Below are positions 26,454-33,498 of a stretch of 64,000 nt of DNA, piece by piece. The position numbers and the translations under genes are program-made. Source of the DNA: Parahaliea aestuarii. Its GTDB lineage: Bacteria; Pseudomonadota; Gammaproteobacteria; Pseudomonadales; Halieaceae. Position 1 is the first letter of the stretch; every line of letters starts with the position of its first letter. The notes beneath the pieces are model-generated. The model was given only the letters and a program-made list of their open reading frames with translations. It searched no databases and was not told the DNA's origin. The stretch lies in the NCBI RefSeq assembly GCF_008064635.1, contig NZ_VRYZ01000001.1, forward strand, positions 1 to 64,000, read 5' to 3'.

Positions 26454-28076
26454 TTACAGTGCTATTCCCGCCGCCTCGAGTCGCCCGGCCAGGGATTGCA
26501 GCTCTTTCTCGTAGTGGCGCCACAGGCCCACTGACCGCTGGTGCACCGGCTCCCGCACCTGGCTGGCACTGGCGGTGGTGGAGGCGGCGCGACTGGTGTG
26601 GAAATCGAGGCAGGCGGGCTGCCAGTCCAGGTTGCAGGCCGCCACCAGGGCGCGGGCTTCGCGCTCAAAATCACCGACCAGCACCTCGTAATCCAGGCCG
26701 TACATGACGCCGGGCAGGGTGGACTCCCAGTGTGCCATCAACTGGCGATAGGCGATGTAGTAACTGGCCAGTTCATCGAGGTGATAGGAGAAGGGATAGG
26801 CGTCCGCAAACAGGGTCTTGTACATGGCGTAGCAGGCGTCCAGTGGGTGGCGCCGCACATGCACGATGGTCGCACCCGGCAGGGCGCGGTGGATCAGGCC
26901 CGCGTAGAGAAAGTTCAGGGGCATCTTGTCGGTAAAGCGCGGGCGCTTGCGCGCGGCGGGCGGTACCGCGGCGAGGTAGTCCCGCCCGAGTGCGGCAAAA
27001 TCCAGCTGTGCGCTCAGTTGTACCCGGTCCTGCTTGCTCAGGCGGCGTGGGCTGCCATCACCTTGCCGGGCCAGCTCCGCCACCGCCCGCGACATGCAGG
27101 TGGCGAACTGGTTCAGTTCGCCGGCGGCGTGTACTTCTGAATGCATGCCGAGGATGCGCTCCACCAGGGTAGTGCCGGTGCGGGGCAGGCCGATAACAAA
27201 AACAGGGGCGCTGCTGTCCACGGGTGAAGGCGGCACAGGTGCGCTGTCGGCGTACACCCGGCGAATGCGGGCCATGGTGTCCACATCGTCGTCGACGCTG
27301 TAGCGCATGTGCTGGCGCCGCAGGCTCGCACCGGCTTGCAGGGCGGTGAAGGATTCCTGCCAGCGGCCCAGGTCTTCCAGTTCCTTTGCTTTGGCGTAGT
27401 AGAGGGTGGCACGCTGTCGCGGCCGGTCGGCAGTCTGCGCCAGTGCTTCATCGAGTGCAGCGAGGTGATGGGTTTGTGCATTCTGGCGGCGCAGGTCGGC
27501 GCGCAGTTTGTGGGCTTCCGCGTCTAGCGGCGCCCTGGCCAGGCACTGCGCCAGTGCCGTATCGGCGAGGTCGATATTGCCCAGAAAGCGGTGCACGGTA
27601 GCAAGGTTGTAGTAGTGCTCCGGGGCATCGGGTTCCAGCTGCGAGGCCCGCTGGTAGTGCGCCAGGGCCTTTTCCTGCTGGTCGAGCCGGGATTGCAGCA
27701 GGGCCAGGGTGGCGTGCTGGTAGGCGCTCTCCAGCGGCGCGCTGTCCAGGGCGCCCACCAGTGGCCGGGCCTCGGCATCGCGGCCCAGGCGCATGAGGCA
27801 GTTGGCCTTCTGCAGCAGCGCCCCGGGGTGACCGGGGTGCAATTGCAGAAGGCGCTCTGTCGCGGCCAGGGCGGCGCCGGCGTTGTTCAAGCGCAAACCG
27901 ATCTGGCTGATGCTGTACCAGCCGCCGGCATACTGCGGAAAACGCTGGCCAAGCTGCTGGCAGTAATGCATGGCCTGCTGCCGGTCACCGCTGCGCAACG
28001 CGCTCCATGCCTGCTGCTCCAGGGCGCGGGCAGCGGCGATAGCGGCGGGGCCGGTTGGTGGGGGCGATTCAGTCAC
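26454..28076 (-). CDS. TPR-repeat sulfotransferase
   Basis: The 540-residue protein has six or so tetratricopeptide repeats (about residues 15-225), then a sulfotransferase domain. The domain opens with the PAPS-binding loop FVIGLPRTGTTLVERIL near 290-310 and continues with RFTDKMPLNFLYAGLIHRALPGATIVHVRRHPLDACYAMYK, the 3'-phosphate-binding block. Related tyrosylprotein-sulfotransferase-like proteins transfer sulfate from PAPS to peptides, sugars or lipids. No signal peptide is visible, so a cytoplasmic location is likely. The acceptor is unknown. It is a single gene. Confidence 0.85.
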   Translation of the reverse strand: MTESPPPTGPAAIAAARALEQQAWSALRSGDRQQAMHYCQQLGQRFPQYAGGWYSISQIGLRLNNAGAALAATERLLQLHPGHPGALLQKANCLMRLGRDAEARPLVGALDSAPLESAYQHATLALLQSRLDQQEKALAHYQRASQLEPDAPEHYYNLATVHRFLGNIDLADTALAQCLARAPLDAEAHKLRADLRRQNAQTHHLAALDEALAQTADRPRQRATLYYAKAKELEDLGRWQESFTALQAGASLRRQHMRYSVDDDVDTMARIRRVYADSAPVPPSPVDSSAPVFVIGLPRTGTTLVERILGMHSEVHAAGELNQFATCMSRAVAELARQGDGSPRRLSKQDRVQLSAQLDFAALGRDYLAAVPPAARKRPRFTDKMPLNFLYAGLIHRALPGATIVHVRRHPLDACYAMYKTLFADAYPFSYHLDELASYYIAYRQLMAHWESTLPGVMYGLDYEVLVGDFEREARALVAACNLDWQPACLDFHTSRAASTTASASQVREPVHQRSVGLWRHYEKELQSLAGRLEAAGIAL

Positions 28077-28227
28077 GGCGGCATTATCGCGGATAGCGAC
28101 AAGGCCTGGCTAGCGCCGGCGGACGAAGCTGGCGAAGTGCGGGAATCCGGGTCTATGATAGCGGGCACATTGCCGGGCCCCAGCGTGGGCCCACTGACTC
28201 TGACAGTATTCACAAGGAGTGAATTCC

Positions 28228-28860
28228 ATGCCCGATCTGATGTACCAGGCTTCCGCCCCGGTTTTTACCCACCAGCTGAAAAACCTGTCCAGCATCCTCA
28301 AGCTGGCGGCGAAAGATGCAAAGGCCCGCGGCATCGCCCCGGAAGTTATCCTCAATGCACGGCTGGCGCCGGATATGCTGCCCCTGTTGCGCCAGGTGCA
28401 GATTGCCACCGATCACGCAAAGGGCTGCTGCGCCCGTCTCGCCGGCCTGGAATCACCGGTGTTCGCCGACGATGAAGCCAGCTTTGCCGAGCTGGAGTCG
28501 CGTATCAAGAAAACCCTCGCCTTTATTCGCGGTATCAAGTCGGCTCACTACGAGGGTAGTGAAAGCCGCGAGATCACGCTCAAGCTGCCCTTTGGCGTAC
28601 TGACCTTCAGCGGCCAGGACTACCTGAACGGCTGGGTGCTGCCCAATTTCTATTTCCACTACACCACCGCCTACGCCATCCTGCGCAACAATGGCTTCGC
28701 CGTCGGCAAGCGCGAGTTTCTCGGCAGCGTGCCCGGTATGGGCGTCAACGCGGCGGCGGCGAAAGCGCTGGGCCTGAAAGCTCCTGCGAAGTCCAAAGCC
28801 CCTGCGAAGAAGAAAGCCCCGGCGCAGAAGAAAGCCTCCCGGAAGGCGAAGGCTTCCTGA
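28228..28860 (+). CDS. DUF1993 family protein with lysine-alanine tail
   Basis: I start at MPDLMYQASAPVF (210 residues), 8 bases after AAGGAG, rather than at the GTG three codons earlier. Residues 1-168 match DUF1993, a DinB-like four-helix family, with FSGQDYLNGWVLPNFYFHYTTAYAILRNNG near the end. Residues about 175-210 are a repeated KAPAKSKAPAKKKAPAQKKA tail resembling histone H1-like sequences, which DUF1993 proteins normally lack. The stop shares a base with the next start (TGATG). Function unknown. Confidence 0.8.
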   Translation: MPDLMYQASAPVFTHQLKNLSSILKLAAKDAKARGIAPEVILNARLAPDMLPLLRQVQIATDHAKGCCARLAGLESPVFADDEASFAELESRIKKTLAFIRGIKSAHYEGSESREITLKLPFGVLTFSGQDYLNGWVLPNFYFHYTTAYAILRNNGFAVGKREFLGSVPGMGVNAAAAKALGLKAPAKSKAPAKKKAPAQKKASRKAKAS

Positions 28861-29396
28861 TGGGCGCCCGGCTGAGACGCGTCGTCACCGGGCACAACGG
28901 CGAAGGCCAGTCTGTGGTGGCCATCGACGGGGGGCCGGCGGCGGACATCGAGGCCAACGGCTCGGGCCTGTTCGAAATCTGGCAGGCGCCCGCCGTGCCG
29001 GCGCCGCTCGCTGCGCTTGAAGATACGCTGGCCGGTAGCGACCCGAAACTGTGTCCCGACCCCGGCGCGGTGAAGGTGCGCTGGTTTACGGTGCCGCCGG
29101 AGAATCCGGCACAGAGTGACGACGAGAAGCAGGCTATTGCCGCTTTTGCCTTCGAAGCCGTTGGCGCCAGCCACGCGCGGGTGGATACCCGACGCCATCC
29201 CCTGATGCACAAGACCGAGAGCCTCGATTACATCGTGGTGGTGCGCGGGGAGCTGGACATGCTGCTGGATGCGGGCGAGGTGAAGTCCCTGGTGCCCGGT
29301 GATGTCGTGGTTCAGCGCGCTACCAATCACGCCTGGGTCAACCGCGGCAGCGAACCGGCCCTGCTGGTGGCGGTATTGATGGACGCCCGCTCATGA
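28860..29396 (+). CDS. Cupin-domain protein
   Basis: The 178-residue protein shows a C-terminal cupin barrel: HPLMHKTESLDYIVVVRGELDMLLD (motif 1 with His and Glu) and LVPGDVVVQRATNHAWVNRG (motif 2) near residues 105-165. This metal-binding fold is common to sugar, phenolic and regulatory enzymes. Its start overlaps the DUF1993 stop and its own end overlaps the next start (ATGA), so the three genes are co-translated. The N-terminal half (residues 1-95) lacks a recognisable motif. Confidence 0.8.
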   Translation: MGARLRRVVTGHNGEGQSVVAIDGGPAADIEANGSGLFEIWQAPAVPAPLAALEDTLAGSDPKLCPDPGAVKVRWFTVPPENPAQSDDEKQAIAAFAFEAVGASHARVDTRRHPLMHKTESLDYIVVVRGELDMLLDAGEVKSLVPGDVVVQRATNHAWVNRGSEPALLVAVLMDARS

Positions 29397-30172
29397 GCGC
29401 CTTTCGCGAAGAGCGGCGCAAGCTGGCGGTGCTGATCGACGCCGACAATGTCAGCCCCAAACTGTGCGAGGCGCTGATCCAGGAGATCGCCAAGTACGGC
29501 GTGGCCAGCGTCAAGCGCGCCTACGGCGACTGGACCACGCCCCAGCTGGGTTCCTGGAAGGACATCCTCCACGAGTACGCCATCAGTCCCATCCAGCAGT
29601 TCAGTTACACCCGCGGCAAGAACTCCACCGATGCCTCCATGGTGATCGACGCCATGGACCTGCTGTACACCGACAAGCTCGACGGCTTCTGCCTGGTGAC
29701 CAGTGACTGCGACTTCACCCGCCTGGCCACCCGCATTCGCGAATCCGGGCTGGTGGTGTACGGCTTTGGCGAGCAGAAAACGCCGACCTCGTTGCAGGCG
29801 GCCTGCGACAAGTTTGTCTTCCTGGAGGCGCTGGTGGTACCCCGGGAAGAGCCGAAGAAGAGCGATGCCAGAAATGGCCAGGCACAAAGCCAGAGCAAGA
29901 AGGCCAGCAAGAAGACGCTGAACCAGGACGCGCGGCTGATCAGTCTGTTGCGCGGGGCGGTGGACGCCACTTCCGACGACGACGGCTGGGCCAACATCTC
30001 CTTTGTCGGCCAGCACATTGCCAACCAGAGTTCATTCGATTCACGCAACTACGGTTACCGCAAACTGAGTGAACTGATTGAAGTGACCGAGCTGTTCGAC
30101 ACTGAAAAGCGCAACCCGCGCGACGATGGCTCCTACACGCTGTACATTCGCGACAAGCGATTCAAACCCTGA
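29393..30172 (+). CDS. NYN-domain RNase-like protein with C-terminal OST-HTH/LOTUS domain
   Basis: The 259-residue protein has an N-terminal NYN (LabA/DUF88) domain of the PIN fold. Acidic residues are visible in LIDADNVSP (D16, D18), STDASMVIDAMDLL and CLVTSDCDFTRLA. After a basic linker (KKSDARNGQAQSQSKKASKK) comes an OST-HTH/LOTUS domain (about 180-259: LISLLRGAVDATSDDDGWANISFVGQHI). LOTUS domains bind RNA, particularly G-rich or G4 RNA in described cases. A nuclease acting on structured RNA is the likely role. It is co-translated with the cupin gene. Confidence 0.83.
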   Translation: MSAFREERRKLAVLIDADNVSPKLCEALIQEIAKYGVASVKRAYGDWTTPQLGSWKDILHEYAISPIQQFSYTRGKNSTDASMVIDAMDLLYTDKLDGFCLVTSDCDFTRLATRIRESGLVVYGFGEQKTPTSLQAACDKFVFLEALVVPREEPKKSDARNGQAQSQSKKASKKTLNQDARLISLLRGAVDATSDDDGWANISFVGQHIANQSSFDSRNYGYRKLSELIEVTELFDTEKRNPRDDGSYTLYIRDKRFKP

Positions 30173-30202
30173 TCCACCCACCCGACCGATAAGGACAAGA
30201 CA

Positions 30203-30574
30203 ATGATTGGATACGTAACGATTGGTGTAAAAGACATGGAGAAAGCCAAGGCTTTCTACACCGCCCTGCTGGAAGACCTCGGCGCCAAAGTGATCTTCGA
30301 CATGGACCGCATTGCCATGATCGGCAAGGGTATGGACGAGCCCATGCTCAGCGTCTGTATCCCCTACAACGAGGAAGACCCCAGCCCCGGTAATGGCAAC
30401 ATGATCGCCATTAATCCCGGCTCCAAGGAGCTGGTCGACAAGCTCTACCACAAGGCCATCGAACTCGGTGGTACCTGTGACGGCGAGCCCGGCCAGCGCA
30501 TTCCCGACATGTTCTACGGCGCCTACTTCCGCGACCCGGATGGCAACAAGGTGGCGTTCTACCAGTTTGGTTGA
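30203..30574 (+). CDS. VOC-family (glyoxalase/bleomycin-resistance-like) protein
   Basis: The 123-residue protein has one vicinal-oxygen-chelate unit: MIGYVTIGVKDMEKAKAFYTALL at the start and YFRDPDGNKVAFYQF at the end. Members bind a divalent metal and act as lyases, dioxygenases or binding proteins. The metal ligands are not all obvious (the first strand lacks the usual His). Catalytic activity is uncertain. It follows the NYN gene by 30 bases and ends before a hairpin. Confidence 0.82.
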   Translation: MIGYVTIGVKDMEKAKAFYTALLEDLGAKVIFDMDRIAMIGKGMDEPMLSVCIPYNEEDPSPGNGNMIAINPGSKELVDKLYHKAIELGGTCDGEPGQRIPDMFYGAYFRDPDGNKVAFYQFG

Positions 30575-30596
30575 GGGCTTTACTTCGAGACGATGG

Positions 30597-30616
30597 ACCC
30601 CAGCCTTCGCTGGGGT
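30597..30616. terminator. Hairpin between convergent VOC and exonuclease genes
   Basis: ACCCCAGC-CTTC-GCTGGGGT is a perfect 8-bp stem with a UUCG-like loop. It may terminate both genes. Its sequence also resembles short palindromic dispersed repeats of proteobacteria (the CCAGC..GCTGG type), so a REP-like origin is possible. Confidence 0.5.
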
Positions 30617-30646
30617 GACTCGGTGGGCTGTATAAGCCGGGCTGAC

Positions 30647-31414
30647 TCAATCACCCAGCTTCACACTCACCGGGCAGTGATCCGATCCCATGATCTCGTT
30701 GTGGATTTCCGCCGCCGCAATGCGTGACTTCACCAGCGCCTCTGAACCCAGGAAGTAGTCAATCCGCCAGCCGATATTCTTGCCCCGCGCCCCGGCGCGA
30801 TAGCTCCACCAGCTGTACTTTATCTCCTCCGGGTGAAGGTGGCGGAAGGTGTCGACAAAGCCCGCGGCCTGTAATGCATCCATGCCGTCGATTTCCTTCT
30901 GGGTAAAGCCCGCGCTCTTGTTGTAGTTGGGTTTGGGGCGGGCGATGTCGATGTCGCGGTGGGCCACGTTGAGGTCGCCGCAGATCAGCACCGGTTTCTT
31001 TGCTTCCAGCTTTTTGACAAACACCAGGAAGGCCGCGTCCCAGGTCTGGCGGTAGGGCAGGCGCACCAGTTCGCTGCCGGAGTTGGGGGTGTAGACGGTG
31101 ACCAGGTAAAAGTCGGCGTACTCCGCGGTGAGTACCCGGCCCTCCTGGTCGTGTTCCTCCACGCCGATATCCGCATGCACCAATAGGGGCTCTTCCCGGC
31201 TCAGGATGGCAACACCCGAGTAGCCCTTGCGCACCGCCGAGTTACTGTAGACGTGGTAGCCGTCGATGGGCTCCAGCGCGGCCAGTACCTGGTCGTCCTG
31301 GGCCTTGGTCTCCTGCAGGCAGAGGATGTCGGTCTGCAGGGCGTCGAGGGAGCCTGCGAAGTCTTTGTTCATTACCGCGCGCAGGCCGTTGACGTTCCAG
31401 GAGGTGATTTTCAT
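30647..31414 (-). CDS. xthA: Exodeoxyribonuclease III
   Basis: The 255-residue Mg-dependent AP endonuclease/3' exonuclease acts in base excision repair. Family blocks are MKITSWNVNGLRAV (Asn7), LCLQETKAQD (catalytic Glu near 34), LICGDLNVAHRDIDIARPK (Asp-Asn), IDYFLGSEAL and GSDHCPVSV (Asp-His pair). The length is normal (about 255-268). The ATG is immediately followed by the family motif. It stands alone, convergent with the VOC gene. Confidence 0.93.
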   Translation of the reverse strand: MKITSWNVNGLRAVMNKDFAGSLDALQTDILCLQETKAQDDQVLAALEPIDGYHVYSNSAVRKGYSGVAILSREEPLLVHADIGVEEHDQEGRVLTAEYADFYLVTVYTPNSGSELVRLPYRQTWDAAFLVFVKKLEAKKPVLICGDLNVAHRDIDIARPKPNYNKSAGFTQKEIDGMDALQAAGFVDTFRHLHPEEIKYSWWSYRAGARGKNIGWRIDYFLGSEALVKSRIAAAEIHNEIMGSDHCPVSVKLGD

Positions 31415-31478
31415 CGCTGAGTACGCTCCGCTGTGTGTGAGGGGCGCATAGTCTAGCCTAGATGCCGCAAAGGTTGGC

Positions 31479-31955
31479 CTACTGGAACAGCTGTTCGCGC
31501 CAGTCTTTGTCCAGCGCGGGGCCTGCCACGGCTTTCACCTCCTTGGGCTTGAGGGGCTCGCCGGCCTGGTTGAGTACGGCCATTGTCCGTATCGGGTTGC
31601 CGCTGCTGCGCTCCACAAACTCCAGTCGTTTGCCCCGGGGGTGGGGGCGGTAGCGATCGCCCCAGTGGGTCATGGCCAGCAGTACCGGCTGCAGGGCCAG
31701 CCCTTTTTCGGTCAGGCGATACTCCGCGTGGCCGCCGTCCGCGGCGGGACTCCGCTCCAGGATGCCCTCGTCAACCAGCCGGTTCAGTCGTTTGCTGAGG
31801 ATGTTCCTCGCGACCCCCAGGCTGCGCTGGAATTCGCTGAAGCGGCGCGCGCCGAAGAAGGCGTCCCGCAAAATCAGCAGTGTCCAGCGTTCGCCGATGA
31901 CGTCCAGGGTCTGGGCGAGGGAGCAGTTCATGTCGTCGAAGCGTTTCAGTTTCAT
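31479..31955 (-). CDS. HxlR-family transcriptional regulator
   Basis: The 158-residue winged-helix protein has the HxlR pattern CSLAQTLDVIGERWTLLILRDAFFGARRFSEFQRSLGVARNILSKRL, with the family cysteine at the start. It has an extra C-terminal segment of about 50 residues after the wing (YRPHPRGKRLEFVERSSG...). HxlR proteins often sense thiol-reactive or aldehyde compounds. It is divergent from an SDR gene, and the 123-base gap carries a large inverted repeat that is probably its operator. Confidence 0.88.
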   Translation of the reverse strand: MKLKRFDDMNCSLAQTLDVIGERWTLLILRDAFFGARRFSEFQRSLGVARNILSKRLNRLVDEGILERSPAADGGHAEYRLTEKGLALQPVLLAMTHWGDRYRPHPRGKRLEFVERSSGNPIRTMAVLNQAGEPLKPKEVKAVAGPALDKDWREQLFQ

Positions 31956-31991
31956 GGCTGCATTCTAACGACAGCAGCGACAAAATCACTA

Positions 31992-32044
31992 GTTGCATCA
32001 TAAAACCATGGTGGCGTAGTATCTGTATGGTTTTATGATGCAAC
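31992..32044. promoter_or_regulatory. Long inverted repeat, putative HxlR operator
   Basis: GTTGCATCATAAAACCAT (31992-32009) is repeated exactly in inverse orientation at 32027-32044, with a 17-base centre. It lies midway between the divergent HxlR and SDR starts. The G+C-poor arms stand out from the flanks and the spacing of the half-sites fits two bound dimers. An unbroken 18-base match is unlikely by chance. Confidence 0.65.
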
Positions 32045-32078
32045 CAAATTCGGGGCCCGCCCCGGGGAGTATGTAACG

Positions 32079-32822
32079 ATGTCGCAGTCAGGTTCGCCCG
32101 CGGTGCTGGTGGTGGGGGCCGGGGATTTCATCGGCGCCGAAATCGGCAAACGCTTTGCGCGCGAGGGCTTTGTGGTCTGCCTCGGTCGACGCAACGGGGA
32201 CAAACTCGCGCCGCTGGTGCAGGAGATCGAGGCGGCGGGCGGGAGGGCCCATGCCTACACGCTGGACGCCCGTGATGAGAGCAGCGTGCAGGCGGTGTTT
32301 GCCGAGATCGAGGACAATGTGGGGCCCCTGGCCACGGTGATCTTCAACGTCGGCGCCAATGTGCGTTTTCCCCTGCAGGAGACAACCTCCCGCGTCTTCA
32401 GGAAAGTCTGGGAAATGGCCTGCTTCGCCGGCTTCCTGGTGGGGCGCGAAGCCGCCAGCTACATGGCGCCCCGCGGTACCGGGTCGATCTTCTTTACCGG
32501 GGCCACGGCGAGTATGCGTGGTGCCAGTGGCTACGCCGCCTTTGCCAGTGCCAAGTTCGGCCTGCGCGCCCTGGCGCAGTCTATGGCCCGGGAACTGGGG
32601 CCGCAGAACATTCACGTCGCCCACCTGGTCATCGATTCCGCGGTCGATACCGCCTGGGTACGCGAGCGCATCGGCGCCGGTGGTGTGGATGTGGCGGCGC
32701 TGCCTGAGGATGCCCTGATGCGGCCGGCCTCGGTGGCCGAAGCCTACTGGCAGCTGCACTGCCAGACCCGCGATGCCTGGACCTTTGAGCTGGATATCAG
32801 GCCCTTCGCTGAAACCTGGTAA
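32079..32822 (+). CDS. SDR-family protein with Phe at the catalytic tyrosine position
   Basis: The 247-residue Rossmann protein has VVGAGDFIGAEIGKRFAREG as the cofactor loop, FNVGANVRFPL in place of the NNAG motif, and GYAAFASAKFGLRALA in the active-site helix. The YxxxK catalytic tyrosine is replaced: F155-A-S-A-K159, with the nearest tyrosine at 152. This is seen in a subset of atypical SDRs of unknown reaction. It starts the HxlR-linked operon and is followed by the DsbA-fold isomerase gene after 23 bases, perhaps sharing a carbonyl substrate. Confidence 0.82.
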   Translation: MSQSGSPAVLVVGAGDFIGAEIGKRFAREGFVVCLGRRNGDKLAPLVQEIEAAGGRAHAYTLDARDESSVQAVFAEIEDNVGPLATVIFNVGANVRFPLQETTSRVFRKVWEMACFAGFLVGREAASYMAPRGTGSIFFTGATASMRGASGYAAFASAKFGLRALAQSMARELGPQNIHVAHLVIDSAVDTAWVRERIGAGGVDVAALPEDALMRPASVAEAYWQLHCQTRDAWTFELDIRPFAETW

Positions 32823-32845
32823 ACGACACAGTGGAGATTATTGCA

Positions 32846-33457
32846 ATGAGCCAGACCCTTGAGTTCCTGTTTGATTTTGGCAGCCCCAATGCCTACCTTG
32901 CGCACCGCGTCATCCCGGCCATCGAGCAGCGCTGCGGCGTCCGTTTCGAGTATGTTCCGGTGTTGCTGGGGGGCGTATTCAAGCTGACCGGCAATGCCTC
33001 GCCGATGCAAACCATGGCGGGCATCCGCAACAAGTTCGAGTATGAAATGCTGGAAATGCAGCGCTTTATCGAGCGCCATGATTTGCAGGACGATTACCGG
33101 ATGAACCCCCACTTTCCCGTGAACACCCTGTTGCTCATGCGCGGCGCGGTGGCGGCACGGGCCCTCGGAAGTGAGCTTTACCGGCGTTATGTGGAGGCGA
33201 TGTTCACTGCCATGTGGCGCGACGGGAAAAAAATGGACGAGCACGAGACGATCGCAGAGGTCCTGGCGAGTAGCGGACTGCCGCTCGACACGCTGCTGGA
33301 TGCCGTGCAGACCCAGGCCGTCAAAGACCAGCTGCTGGCGAATACCGAGCAGGCGGTCGAGCGGGGCGTGTTCGGCTTGCCGGCATTCTTTGTGGGCGAA
33401 GCCCTGTATTTCGGCAAGGACCGTCTGCGGGAGGTGGAGGAAGCGCTGCCGGCCTGA
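32846..33457 (+). CDS. 2-hydroxychromene-2-carboxylate isomerase-like (DsbA/GST-kappa fold)
   Basis: I start at MSQTLEFLFDFGSP (203 residues), with GTGGAG 9 bases upstream. The motif FDFGSPNAYLAHRVIPAI is the HCCA isomerase/GST-kappa N-terminus, with the serine that contacts glutathione. The end holds GVFGLPAFFVGEALYFGKDRL, the cis-proline region of the thioredoxin fold. Such enzymes isomerise aromatic-pathway intermediates (naphthalene degradation) or act in detoxification with glutathione. It pairs with the atypical SDR in the HxlR-linked operon. Confidence 0.87.
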   Translation: MSQTLEFLFDFGSPNAYLAHRVIPAIEQRCGVRFEYVPVLLGGVFKLTGNASPMQTMAGIRNKFEYEMLEMQRFIERHDLQDDYRMNPHFPVNTLLLMRGAVAARALGSELYRRYVEAMFTAMWRDGKKMDEHETIAEVLASSGLPLDTLLDAVQTQAVKDQLLANTEQAVERGVFGLPAFFVGEALYFGKDRLREVEEALPA

Positions 33458-33461
33458 GGAC

Positions 33462-33488
33462 TCTGGACGGGATCAGGTCCCGTCCAGA
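33462..33488. terminator. Bidirectional terminator between isomerase and TonB receptor genes
   Basis: TCTGGACGGGA-TCAGG-TCCCGTCCAGA is a perfect 11-bp stem between two convergent genes. It begins 4 bases after the isomerase stop and ends 10 bases before the receptor stop. Confidence 0.7.
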
Positions 33489-33498
33489 CATGGCCAAA

